Shown here one piece after another: positions 35,708-44,785 of a stretch of DNA of 64,000 nucleotides. Position 1 is the first letter of the stretch. Every line of letters begins with the position of its first letter. This DNA is from Hydractinia symbiolongicarpus (taxonomy: Eukaryota; Cnidaria; Hydrozoa; Anthoathecata; Hydractiniidae). The stretch spans positions 17,975,001 through 18,039,000 of the forward strand of contig NC_079875.1 in assembly GCF_029227915.1 (NCBI RefSeq), in the 5' to 3' direction. Both the position numbers and the translations under genes were made by a program. The notes under the pieces were generated by a model. It was given only the letters and a program-made list of their open reading frames with translations, searched no databases and was not told the DNA's origin.

Positions 35708-36986
35708 CTAATATTCTACAGAGTGGAAGCGCCCATTCAAGATCTTCAATCGCGCATCCTGGAGCAAGTACACATAGCAGCGGATATCCTCACTTGTATC
35801 GTCAGATTTCTTGGTATCTTTCTTGGTCATGTGGAGAGTGATGCTATCCCTAAGCATTTGAAAGGGTCTGCCAGAACCATGGAGACTGTGATCTGGACTA
35901 CTGCAGAAATCAATGAACAGGGCGTAGCGTTCAGTGAAGAACTGACCGATGGTCACTTTGCTATCGTGGGATGCGAAGAGTTCAACAATTTGCTCGAGAT
36001 GATCTTTGGGGAACATAGCATGCGAGTAGACCTCATTGGGCTCACCTTCCACCGTGATCGCGATTTTCTCTATCTTTGGGTTGTAGAAGGTCTCGTTGGC
36101 TCCACTGTACGCCTTCACTTTTCCAGGGTCTACGAACAACAGTAAAACGCCCTTCAGAGACTTGGCAGGAGTGTCAATTTGAAGATTATAGCTGGTATCA
36201 GCTTTTATCATTGTTATAACTTTGCTTCGAAGTACTCGTTCATAAGGCATCGCGAACTGTCTGTACCTTGACGTCATAGCACTCGTGAGCTCCTCGTTCG
36301 TTACCTTATCAAACTCGTAGCAGATGTTGGTAATTTTATAAGCACCATCAGCGGGCTTAGCTGCCGTGCTTCCAGAAGCTGCCGTACCTTCATCTTTGAT
36401 GACTTGGTCATATGGTGCGAAGTGCAGTACAAACCGTAACCTGTCATGTACGCCTGCTTGATAGAAAGGCAAATTTCTGGTAAGTTCGAACATCTTACCT
36501 ATAGGGATGGCGAAAGTGTTCCCATAGGCTGCCACGATCGCTTTTTCTTCATCATTTCCAACATGGTTACTGACTTTGACTTGCAGAGCTCTGATGGTGC
36601 CGTCATTGGGATTGATGCCTTCTAGAATTAGATTGTTCTCACACTCAAATTTTGGGAGCCACAAATCCCTATACAGGGCGAAGACATTGTAATCGCTGAT
36701 GTTTTGCACTTCATGGCCGTTCAGGCTTATGCGAAGGTTTTGAACCAGGGCTTTGCCGATGTTGCTGACAATGGTGCGTTTGGTGTTGGTGCCAGTAAGC
36801 TCCAGGTCAAATGAGAGAGCCCGAGAAAATTACATCATCTTTACCTAAATTAGCAATATCCACGTACAAATCTTCGTTTTGATTGATCGTGCTAGGGTTA
36901 TGTGATACCTTGACACGCTGTTTCTTGCCTTTCATGGCCCGCATTGTCTTTAATTCCTTGTTAGGATCTAGCTTCGTTCCGTACAT
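35708..36986 (-). pseudogene. mcp: Major capsid protein (double jelly-roll type) of the Polinton (one frameshift)
   Basis: Forms the hexon-like shell of the virion. ATG 36986 (TAAATG context) opens a 59-codon stretch ending after GKDDVIFSGSLI. One frameshift near 36820 joins the main frame, which carries TIVSNIGKALVQNLRISLNG, DYNVFALYRDLWLPK and RLRFVLHFAPYDQ. It continues to VLLLFVDPGK and RCYVYLLQDARLKILNG at the C-terminus. About 425 codons, a usual size for Polinton and adintovirus capsid proteins. The N-terminal block and the DLWL segment are typical of these hexon-like proteins as I know them; the fold itself cannot be shown by reading. Apart from the single indel the gene is well preserved. 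Confidence 0.8.
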
Positions 36987-37015
36987 TTATTAGTAGAGTT
37001 ATAAAGCTTGAATAA
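36987..37015. promoter_or_regulatory. 29-bp divergent promoter between capsid gene and a structural-type gene
   Basis: Only 29 bases separate two opposite ATGs. Each side has a TAAATG start context (AATAAATG on both strands) and the centre is A/T-rich (GTTATAAAG). A shared bidirectional, late-type promoter is inferred. Confidence 0.5.
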
Positions 37016-38288
37016 ATGGCTGATAATTCAAGATACGAAGGAGACTTTAAAGGTATTCAGATGGATGATCTCGGGCCCCAGAATGTCCCTAGTGAACTCC
37101 TTGTGCCGCAGGGGTTCCGTGGGCTCGAAGACGTGCAGGGATCCAGCCCAGCAGGAGATACCACGACGGAGCAGCAGGGGATACACTTGATAAAATAACG
37201 AAATCTGTGCTGGAGGAAGAGGTAAGTGCTTTTTTCACACGTCTAAATAATCAAGACCTGGGACCTCTGGATAAAACCCAGCTAGAAATCAATATCACCA
37301 AGGGTAGCTTTTGGCGTGAAGGGGAACAGTTTTTTTTCAAAGGTATAAGCGTTACGAAGGAGAATGGAACTGGGTTCCTAGCATTAAGTACATTACACAA
37401 ATATGGCCTTACGGCTCAAGATATTCGCGATATGGGCTTCACCAAGTATGTCTCTACACCCAATAATGGTGGTCGGGCACAGGCTCAGAACCTTGCGCTA
37501 GAGGTTGATGTTGTTGTTAAGAAGGGTGAGGAGAAGGCTTCGGGTAAAGAGGAGGGTGAGACGATTGAAATGCAAACAATTGATAGTGTTCAAAATTTTG
37601 CTCGTGGCGTAAAGGGTTATATAGATACTTCGTTCGCGGGCATCGACGATGAGAACGATGTCTCTGATATGAGGGAGTTAAAGCTCGAAATTGAAAACCT
37701 GCAGAAGACTATTAAGGAGGTGAAGGATAAATTTGAAAGAACTTAAAAAGCAGAAGCCTGGGGTGCGAAGGCTTTAGGATATTAATGATCTTGAGAAGGA
37801 ATTGAAGAAATTGAGGGAAGATAAGAAGGATGAACTGGGTAGACACGGTCTTTCCTCCGAGGATTTTAAGCAACTGAGGTCCATTAATTCCGAGCTGATG
37901 AAGATTGCTGGAGACGATAAAACCCTGCTTGAAAAGCTTAAAACCCTTTTCCGGGAGCAGGGCCTGCCTATCGCGAGCATTGTTTCTGCTGTTGGCTTGC
38001 TGGTCTCTACCATCGTCCTGGCAGTTACGGGAGGTGGAGGCACTGCCGGAGGAGCTGCTGGTGGAAGTACAGGTGGGAAAAGTTTTGTACAGAAACAGCT
38101 TGAAAGACTCGGGAGATTTTTAAAGTACCTGGCAGGCAATTGGCAGCGTGGTCTTGTTATTCTTCAGAGTTGCTGCAAGAGTCGTCGAATATGTAGCAAA
38201 GCACCTCTACCTGGCCATCGCAGGTGTTTTGGGTATTGTTGTTGCGTATGTGGGTAACAGGAGCAAGAGGGGTGGTAAGGATCGATGA
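37016..38288 (+). pseudogene. Large coiled-coil membrane protein of the Polinton (several frameshifts)
   Basis: ATG 37016 begins MADNSRYEGDFKGIQMDDLG. A frameshift near 37185 leads to a 179-residue stretch (SFWREGEQFFFKGISVTKEN, then a long acidic helix ELKLEIENLQKTIKEV). A shift near 37740 and a TAG near 37774 lead to DLEKELKKLREDKKDELG and a hydrophobic, glycine-rich segment (IASIVSAVGLLVSTIVLAV, TGGGGTAGGAAGG). A shift near 38150 leads to a second hydrophobic segment (YLAIAGVLGIVVAYV) and a basic end (RSKRGGKDR) at TGA 38286. About 420 codons. Placement divergent from the capsid gene suggests a structural protein; the family is not recognised. Confidence 0.55.
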
Positions 38289-38290
38289 GA

Positions 38291-38318
38291 GTCTAGTATG
38301 TTGATCAACACATTAGAC
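38291..38318. terminator. Shared palindrome between two converging Polinton genes
   Basis: 28 bp with 14-base arms (one mismatch and one G/T pair). It fills the gap between the plus-strand stop (38288) and the minus-strand stop (38319). The right arm, read in reverse complement, is GTCTAATGTGTTGA, which recurs exactly at the hairpin at 40660. Confidence 0.6.
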
Positions 38319-39466
38319 CTATTTCTTCATCCAGATGAAAGCGAGGATTAGCCCTACTCCCAACGTGATAACTGTAGCCTTGGTATTCTCATTCTTGGTA
38401 TTCCGAGTTGCATCGACTCCTGGCGCAGTTTGCGACTCTGATCGGGGGAGGGTGGCACCCTCCCCTTTAATTTCTTCCCTTGGTGCTTGATGTTTGGAAC
38501 TCTGTGGTCTGGCAGCGTTAATCTGCGGGTTAACACCAATCGAGAAGTACTCCTTGCTGATGAGAATTTTATTCGTGAAATTCACGACACTCCCGATATC
38601 AAGGCCCATGTTACTCGGAATCATGTAGACTCCATGAGCAAACGAGAAATCGACCTTGCTGCGCGCGTACTTTAGCACATTTTGGAATCGCCTTATTTCC
38701 TCACCCGTATCACTAGGCCTTGTGATCAAGTCCTCAAATTTTGTCAAGTATAGACGCTGCACATCGATCGAACTACCTTGATTGCCAATGATGTTGGAAC
38801 TCGCGTTAGCTTGGCTCTGAAGTATGAGGTAAGCATAAAATCTTGCGCTTTGGGATAGGCGTTCAATACCTATACGAGTAAGGCCTTGACTTTTCTCAAA
38901 GATCCATCGACTCCAAGAATCTTCATCAAAATAACTAGACCCGCTGCCGGGATAGTCTTTACGAATAGCTTGCCAGCTACTGAAGAGAGTCTCGTTCCTC
39001 CACTCTTGCTCGCTACTACTTACTCCAAATTCACGTGCTAATTGCAAGAACTTCTGCCTATTGAATGGGTTGTTGAGGCGTCGAAACCTATCGAAACCCG
39101 GTAGAGACACTTCGAGATCTTGAAGTATTTTACGAATCTGGAAGTACACGTGGAAACGGCAAACGGAGCGAACAAGAGGTAGGGATGTGGTTAGATGCTG
39201 CATGGAAATACCACAAGCTGAAGTTGCGCAGTAGGTATCAAAATTTAGCTGAGTGGACTGAAGGGGTGGCTTTGCCAGGTATTTAACACCGCACCAGAGT
39301 GGAACTCGTATTCGACAAAGATGTTGGGGAATTTCACCTTGAATGAGGACCCCTTCGCATCAATAACGATATCTTGCATTGAGAGATCATCACCCTTGAG
39401 TCTCTCGAGATAGCGCCCATGTGTAGGGACATACTTTGCTCTAGGGTTATACGAGTAAATGCTCAT
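38319..39466 (-). pseudogene. Unknown structural-type protein of the Polinton with C-terminal membrane helix (one frameshift)
   Basis: ATG 39466 opens MSIYSYNPRAKYVPTHGRYL and the beta-rich SSFKVKFPNIFVEYEF. A frameshift near 39280 joins a frame that runs open for about 320 codons through YCATSACGIS, FHVYFQIRKILQDLEVSLPG and DRFRRLNNPFNRQKFLQLA to a hydrophobic end (ATVITLGVGLILAFIWMKK). The ATG at 39203 is internal to this gene, not its start. About 380 codons. The C-terminal anchor and size suit a membrane or virion protein; family not recognised. Confidence 0.55.
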
Positions 39467-39482
39467 CTTTTCTTAAAGAGAC

Positions 39483-40025
39483 ATGAAGCAGCTGTATGTC
39501 ACAGATATAGAGAACCCTACGATATTTGAGGACTACCTAGGCCAGGACACGAGGATAGCTCTGAAGTCGATCAGCATTCGACCTACGTGGCTGAACCTCT
39601 TCAGTAACAACGAGTTTGCCATCCGCAAATTGAGATCATGAATGGGTTGTGCAAGATCGAGGATTTAGCAAGTATCGTCAACAAGCGGGCGGAAGGTAAG
39701 ATTGAGCTCTTCGTACTCGGGAACGGACTCTGCAGGCTCCGTGTCAATGACGGGTACACGGTGGTGATTCATCGACAACTGCAAGAGCTCTTGGGCCTAC
39801 CCTACGATCCCAGTAAAAAATACTATAAGAACGGTGACTACGATTCATTCTATAGGACTGACGTATACCAGCGGCTGAGACTTGTTTGCCCTCAGTTAGA
39901 TGAGGATGATTGCCAGCTCTCTTAAAGGTTTAACAGACAGGCTGGAGCTTATGCTCACGGATGAGCATCACCACGATAAGAATGTTTCGTTCGTGGGAAT
40001 AACTATGCACCTACTGATAGAATAG
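39483..40025 (+). pseudogene. Possible minor capsid (penton-type) protein of the Polinton (frameshifted)
   Basis: ATG 39483 opens a 51-codon frame (KQLYVTDIENPTIFEDYLGQ, TRIALKSISIRPTWLNLFSN). It shifts near 39635 to MNGLCKIEDLASIV and GYTVVIHRQLQELLGLP, and again near 39905 to SLKGLTDRLELMLTDEHHH, ending at TAG 40023. About 180 codons. The pattern (short N-terminal strand, a 'surface-exposed W-L-N' segment, then a beta-rich LLGLP block) reminds me of Polinton/adintovirus minor capsid proteins with a single jelly roll. This is a resemblance only. It diverges from the 39466 gene with a 16-bp gap. Confidence 0.4.
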
Positions 40026-40030
40026 AATAA

Positions 40031-40636
40031 ATGACGGAGGGTATGGAGGAGGATAGTTCACAAGTCCGCAGACTGAATTAGATCGAAGAAGTGGAACAAT
40101 ATTTGCGGGCTGAGATTAAAGAGCGGGACAAGCTCGCTAAAAAATTCAAGACGCATGGTACGTGGGTTAGATACACGGATCACGGGTTACTATCGGTAAT
40201 TGTGATAACTTCCGGCGTTGGCGTTTGCAGCATGCTATCCGGGATTGGTGTACCATTAGCCGTGGCTATGGGTGGAATTACGATTCCCGTAGGGTTGGGA
40301 CAAGCTGGTCTGCGGAACGCTGGGAAGAGGCTAGATGTCAAGAGTAAGAAGCATGAGAGCATCAGACTACTGGCGGAGACCAAGTTGAACTCTATCGCGC
40401 CCTTGATCTCGAAAGCCGTGGAGGATGGTGTGATTAGCGACCACGAGTTCAGATTAATTATACAAGAGAAGCAAAATTACATGACGCTGAAGGAACAAGC
40501 CCGACAACAAACACGCAAAAAAGTGGATTCTAATAATGAACGGGAGCGACAGCAGCTGATCGCACAAGGGCGTGAAGAGGGTAAACAGGAGTTGATAAAA
40601 AACTTGCAGTCTGTACAGTATGTCAGCAGTACTTAG
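40031..40636 (+). pseudogene. Polinton-associated two-helix protein (single in-frame stop)
   Basis: ATG 40031 lies 5 bp after the preceding gene, in a TAAATG context. It encodes 16 codons, a TAG at 40079, then continues in the same frame: a charged helix (EQYLRAEIKERDKLAKKF), a glycine-rich hydrophobic hairpin (VIVITSGVGVCSMLSGIGV, AMGGITIPVGLGQAGL), then a helical region (KLNSIAPLISKAVEDGVISD, HEFRLIIQEKQNYM) and a basic tail. 201 codons with one lesion. I recognise the layout as one often carried by cnidarian Polinton-type elements, but its function is unknown. Confidence 0.55.
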
Positions 40637-40659
40637 AGGAGCCACCAGCTTATTCATAG

Positions 40660-40681
40660 GTCTAATGTGTTGAACAACACA
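40660..40681. terminator. Shared hairpin between converging Polinton genes
   Basis: GTCTAATGTGTTGA followed by ACAACACA; the stem TGTGTTG-AA-CAACACA is perfect over 7 bp. It lies between the plus-strand stop at 40636 and the minus-strand stop at 40686 and repeats the arm sequence of the 38291 palindrome. Confidence 0.55.
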
Positions 40682-40685
40682 CCGC

Positions 40686-40967
40686 TTACTCGATCCCGAG
40701 TACTTCGCCGGTGTCTCGATCGATCACCAACTCAGCATCATATGCAACACGTCGCTGCTTTTCGGAGAGCTGTCTCGAGTATTCTTCGAGATTTTTCTGC
40801 CAAGCGATAGTACAACAAGGTTCGCAATAGGGACCGTCTGTCCGTGTAGAAGCGTCCTTGTACTTGACCTTACGGATTGCTTCGAGGAGTTCAGCTTTTT
40901 TCATAGTTGAATACTGACGGATCTTTAATGCTTTCGCTTCCTTTTTCAGTGCCTTAACGTCGTTCAT
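40686..40967 (-). CDS. Small SAP/Rho-N-type protein of the Polinton, intact
   Basis: 93 residues from ATG 40967. The N-terminus (VKALKKEAKALKIRQYSTMK, KAELLEAIRKVKYKD) is a helix-extended-helix of the SAP or Rho-N type, which binds nucleic acid. It resembles the N-terminus of the polymerase gene (TLKQLHAIAKSHGLTGYSKL). A CEPCC cluster follows, then a charged helix and an acidic end. It may bind DNA ends or RNA. The frame is intact, which is unusual for this element. Confidence 0.6.
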   Translation of the reverse strand: MNDVKALKKEAKALKIRQYSTMKKAELLEAIRKVKYKDASTRTDGPYCEPCCTIAWQKNLEEYSRQLSEKQRRVAYDAELVIDRDTGEVLGIE

Positions 40968-41068
40968 GTTTTTTTCTATGGCTGAATACCAACCATATAA
41001 ACCTTTGCATCCACTACAACTCAGTGAGGCTCTGAGCGCTGAAGGTTCACCTGATTGACTGTCGTTTC

Positions 41069-41848
41069 TTACTCGAGGTCTACAGAGTTATCGGATGGTA
41101 GAGAGTCAAAGTTGTCGGCTTCATCGTCCGAAAAATCTCTTTCATCCACATCAATCATCAGCGATTGCTTTGGTATGTCGTGAGCCCCAGTGATTATCGC
41201 TTGTCGAATCTCAAAGCTCCTTTCTGAGATGGTGTTGGACGAAAGGTACACATCTCTGTATGTTATGGCTGCCACCATGGAAAGCCTCTTTCCTTCATAA
41301 TTCGCCGGATTTACTTGCTGTCGGTGCCTGTTGAAGAATGGCGTGGTTATCTTCCTGATAGGTTTGCCATCCTCGTACTTTGTGCTCTGCTGACAAAAGG
41401 TGGGAATTGATCTCTCCTTGATCGGGGAGTTATCCTAGATGTGCTTGATCATCGGGTGCTTGTAGTTCTTGGCGAGCTCACAGATCCGGGCGTCGATCTT
41501 TTGCATGCACTTGATATAAGCGGCCTGCTTCGTATTTTCTGGGTCGATGATAAAGCACACTTTCCACTTGGCGGTCTCGTTATATTTTTGGATACCATAG
41601 CTGTTCTGCTTAGGAGCCTGGATGCAGAGGGATGTGATCTTGTCTTCCGACACCCTATATCCCACATAGATGCGCTTGAACTTGATCGTGTTGTCATTGA
41701 CTAAAAAGTCGACCATCGACGAGATCACGACCTTGTTCACATCGACTTCGGAAGGTTTCATGATTTCCGAGTCCACATTGAACAAGATGTTCGTGGTTGG
41801 TACTTCGATTCCGGAAAAGTTTAGTGTTTTGTTCATTTTGTCAGACAT
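41069..41848 (-). pseudogene. Unknown conserved-looking Polinton protein, 259 codons, single in-frame stop
   Basis: The most likely start is ATG 41848 (SDKMNKTLNFSGIEVPTTNI). The open frame upstream of it lacks support. A TAG at 41435-41437 is the only lesion; the same frame continues through TTPFFNRHRQQVNPANYEGK to AIITGAHDIPKQSLMIDVDE and an acidic tail ending at TAA 41069. It is beta-rich with many aromatic residues in the first half and acidic at the end. A single-stranded-DNA-binding or other replication role would fit, but no motif proves it. Confidence 0.5.
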
Positions 41849-41876
41849 GTCTATTTTATTATAGAAAAACAAAACC

Positions 41877-42032
41877 TCAACTAGCATCACATGAACAGCT
41901 GCCACCATTATACGTGATATACTCCTGGTAGCAGTACCAGCAAAGCAGTTTACCTTTTATGAAGAATCTCCGTCCACAGGAGCATCTGTCATAGGTGTCG
42001 AGTACTCGTTCACACCCATCGCATTGTTCCAT
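41877..42032 (-). CDS. 51-residue zinc-ribbon protein of the Polinton
   Basis: ATG 42032 (TAAATG context) to TGA 41877. Cysteines: CDGC near the N-terminus, CSC after DTYDR, CWYC in the middle and CSC near the end, giving at least two plausible zinc sites. The start lies 2 bp after a perfect palindrome. It overlaps none of its neighbours except an unsupported open frame. Such small zinc ribbons often act in transcription or as adaptors; the role here is unknown. Confidence 0.6.
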   Translation of the reverse strand: MEQCDGCERVLDTYDRCSCGRRFFIKGKLLCWYCYQEYITYNGGSCSCDAS

Positions 42033-42033
42033 T

Positions 42034-42060
42034 TATCTTACAACCCTGGGTTGTAAGATA
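42034..42060 (-). terminator. Perfect palindrome between the DUF4116-like gene and the zinc-ribbon gene
   Basis: Arms of 13 bp (TATCTTACAACCC / GGGTTGTAAGATA) around one base. It begins 24 bases after the upstream minus-strand stop (42084), the same distance as the hairpin after the polymerase gene. Confidence 0.55.
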
Positions 42061-42083
42061 GTCAATGATCTCCATACCTTATA

Positions 42084-42439
42084 CTAACTCTCACGAGGAT
42101 CCCCGGGGGAACACGTCCTAGGATCTGAAATGCTCCGGACATGCTTGAGCAGCCGGGAATATATGTCAATTGCCACGATGCACATTTCTTGTGTTTTGAA
42201 ACGGTCCGGAACATATTTTAACAGGAAGGGATTATCTTGAACCACCCTGGTACACATTTCCTCGGTCTTGAAATGGTCCGGAATATACTCGAGTAGTACA
42301 GGATTCACTCCGACTGCCCTGGTACACATTTCCTGGTAATGTAATGGTCTGGAATATACCGCAGCAGCCAGGGGTATTCTTGAACTACCCCGATACACAT
42401 TTCCTGGGTCCTGAAGGGATTCTTATGATGTCGACTCAT
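42084..42439 (-). pseudogene. DUF4116-like repeat protein of the Polinton (one frameshift)
   Basis: ATG 42439 opens a frame with the first repeat; a shift near 42330 joins the rest. Repeats of about 27 residues follow the pattern (F)KTQEMC-x(2)-AV-x(4)-P-x-LL-x-YIPDHF, with four copies visible (YIPDHY, YIPDHF, YVPDRF and a worn HVRSIS). DUF4116 repeats are common in large DNA viruses and some bacteria and are thought to be helical-pair solenoids for protein binding. Here it is the rightmost gene, just inside the right terminal repeat, a usual place for host-interaction genes. Stop TAG at 42084. Confidence 0.65.
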
Positions 42440-42487
42440 ATTTATATCATATCCCGGCCTCAACTAGCAGTCAAAACTCTATGGACT

Positions 42488-42671
42488 TTCCCCTACTCAA
42501 TTGCGCCATCTCTATTTTTGTTGATGTCAGCATTACTCCCGCTAGTCGCTATTGCGCATGCGTTGGATTTTATTGGAATCGGATTTGTTTTCGGATTTGT
42601 CGGAATTGGGATATCGGGGAATTTCCCTTGTCGTCGTCGTCGAATGCGCTAGAACGAACATTTTCCTATCT
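42488..42671 (-). repeat. Right terminal inverted repeat of the Polinton
   Basis: Reverse complement of the left repeat, starting (read inward) AGATAGGAAAATGTTCG and ending at CAATTGAGTAGGGGAA. A few substitutions and a short indel separate the two copies. Confidence 0.93.
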
Positions 42672-43993
42672 CTAATGTGAAAATATTAAATGATCCATAA
42701 AACACAAAAACATATTAAAAAAAAACATACATTTTTAAACTTAACAAAACACAAAAAATGTTTTAGCTAGCTCCTAAATAAAGAATATTATTTTTGCCGG
42801 AGAAAAGCAAAGAAAAATAAGAAATAAAATAATGGTTAATTGCGTAAATATTAATGTTCAACGCAGAAAAAACGACATTTTATTAAATATATTTTAGCGT
42901 TTTCTGCAATGATTTAATCAAACTACATTGGTGACAAACTGTTTTTAATGATGCAGTTGAATCGCATAAACTAACTGTATTTTTGCTAAGTTTGTTGTTC
43001 GTGCATTACAGTAGGAGGCAACTGAACAATGCTCTGGAAAAACAAATACTTTTTTCCGCTGTTATATCTTCGGCTATTTTTTACACGTCCAATCGTACAA
43101 TTGCAGGGGACTTTTTATGTGCGATTTTACCACGTCAAATAATTGCCAATGTGAAGGTACTTGTTTTGAAAATATGTCGGTAATTACCTCGACAAATTCT
43201 GATCAATCCGTATCAAATTACAAGGGTTGTTACCGCCCTTAATCCTATTCGTGCTGGAGGGGTGATGCAGCACCCTCTCCCTTCTTTAACTTTTTTCCAT
43301 AACTTTTTATGGGCTTATAGTCACACCTTGATATTTTATTTGCCTTTCAAAATACATCATTTTGAAACAAAAACCATACACAAATGTGTGACATGCTGAA
43401 TAATGAGTAACTCTCACAACCGGCGTCTCAAATAAAAGTCCTTCGAAATAAAAATCATGCACAACTTGCGTCTCAAATAAAAAGTCCTTTGAAATAAAAC
43501 ACATGCATATTTTATTTTCATACTTACCACCTACAACGATCTACAACGATCTAAAAGGACCTACAGCGATCTACAACGATCTAAAAACCGTCTACAACCA
43601 TCTACAACGACCTAGAACCAACACATATACATTTGTTGGGGACTTATTTCGGCGCATGTTTTTGTAAACTCGTGAATGGTGAACTGATGTTGGGAAAACC
43701 AGAAAAACAAATTCATTTTTACAAGGAGATACATATAATAAAATAAGGAAACAAAAGAAGAACCTCGTTAACTAATAATATTCCTATCGAAATTCTTCAT
43801 CGAAAGTCTCTTTTTCTAAATAAGCACGTACTGTGGCTATTGTATACTTAAAATCATGATTGTGCTTGCTTGTTCTATAACACCTGGTAAGTTCGTATAT
43901 AATAGCACACTGGGGAGTGACGACCTAAACAATAACAAAACAAGCAAAGCATAAATCTATTTTACAAATTGTTGGCTAGGATAACGTACAATA
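42672..43993. other. Right flank of the Polinton with small tandem repeats
   Basis: A/T-rich. Two copies of a GCGTCTCAAATAAAA / TCCTTCGAAATAAAA unit occur at 43423-43500, and a worn 10-bp repeat (CTACAACGAT) at about 43528-43620. No gene was recognised. Confidence 0.5.
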
Positions 43994-44257
43994 ATGTACC
44001 ATCCGATTGACGAAGATTCAAAGTACTGCTTTTCAAAAGGAGATTGTAGGCCTTCAGAACGATTAAATGATCCACCTCATAAACTATGGGTATGCGTTCT
44101 GAAAGGAGACAGTAATCGGATTATGTCAGCAGACTGCACCTGCATGGCAGGAATGTCCGAGACGTGCAACCATGTTGCTGCACTTTTGTTTCGAGTAGAT
44201 GCTGCAGTAACATGTGGGCTGACAAATCCATCATGCACAGCCAAAGCTTGTGAATAG
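43994..44257 (+). pseudogene. SWIM-type zinc-finger fragment (transposon-type gene)
   Basis: The frame reads HKLWVCVLKGDSNRIMSADC, then CTCMAGMSETCNHVAALLF, then VTCGLTNPSCTAKACE and a stop. CxC-x(n)-CxH with this context is the SWIM zinc finger found in a widespread invertebrate gene family often coupled to a YqaJ-type nuclease and spread as a mobile gene. Only this exon-sized part is present. Nothing recognisable continues on either side, so it is a fragment. Confidence 0.65.
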
Positions 44258-44654
44258 CTACTTAACCGAAAAGGAGTCAGACCACAGAAAATGATAGATA
44301 TAGTTTCAAACAGAGATGAAATGACGGTATTGGGTTTTTAAACAGTGTTCTTCTATCTCTTGTCGCTTTCACAAGTTTCAGCGCTACCAAATACTATGGA
44401 AAACATCCCCGAGCCCTGGTTAATTTCGAAAAAATCTGGTTCTGCGTTATGATTCACAGATTTTTGCTGCTGATATCAGCATATTTTCGCCCTCGATTCC
44501 GCATAACAGGAAAAAATGTGAGCTGTTAAACAGTTTAACAAAGAAAAATTATCAGGACTAGGATTCGGGATACAAAGGAGTAGAACATAGTATGCGTATC
44601 AAGAAAGAATATTTACAATATTTACAAACGTGTATTTATTTATAAATACATTAA

Positions 44655-44749
44655 TACCGTAAAAATTCGAACAAACACCATTGCTTAAAGTTTTTGTCCC
44701 ATGGACATACAAATAAAAACTTACAGTGTTTGCTCAAACTTTTACGGCA
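44655..44749. mobile_element. Palindromic MITE, copy 1
   Basis: About 95 bp with terminal inverted repeats TACCGTAAAAATTCGAAC / TGCCGTAAAAGTTTGAGC and an internal TCCCATGGACATACA block. Confidence 0.7.
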
Positions 44750-44785
44750 TTAACAATGTACAATAAAAAAGACTTTTCGTTATCA

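Larger units (their letters stand above)
27242..42671. mobile_element. Polinton/Maverick (adintovirus-like) element, full length but decayed
   Basis: A 15.4-kb block bounded by about 190-bp terminal inverted repeats. It contains the Polinton hallmark set: protein-primed family B DNA polymerase, retroviral-type integrase, A32/FtsK-type packaging ATPase and a major capsid protein, plus many small genes in compact, partly convergent order. Base composition is visibly richer in G/C than the host DNA on either side. No adenovirus-type maturation protease was recognised. Most long genes carry frameshifts or stops, so the copy is an inactive endogenous relic. The expected 6-bp target duplication is not visible (TTTATT at the left edge, CTAATG at the right). 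Confidence 0.93.

Noticed and set aside
39245-39466. Separate 73-codon gene at the right of the 294-codon frame
   Set aside because: It reads into the longer frame through one indel with a continuous open frame upstream of the internal ATG, so both are parts of one broken gene.
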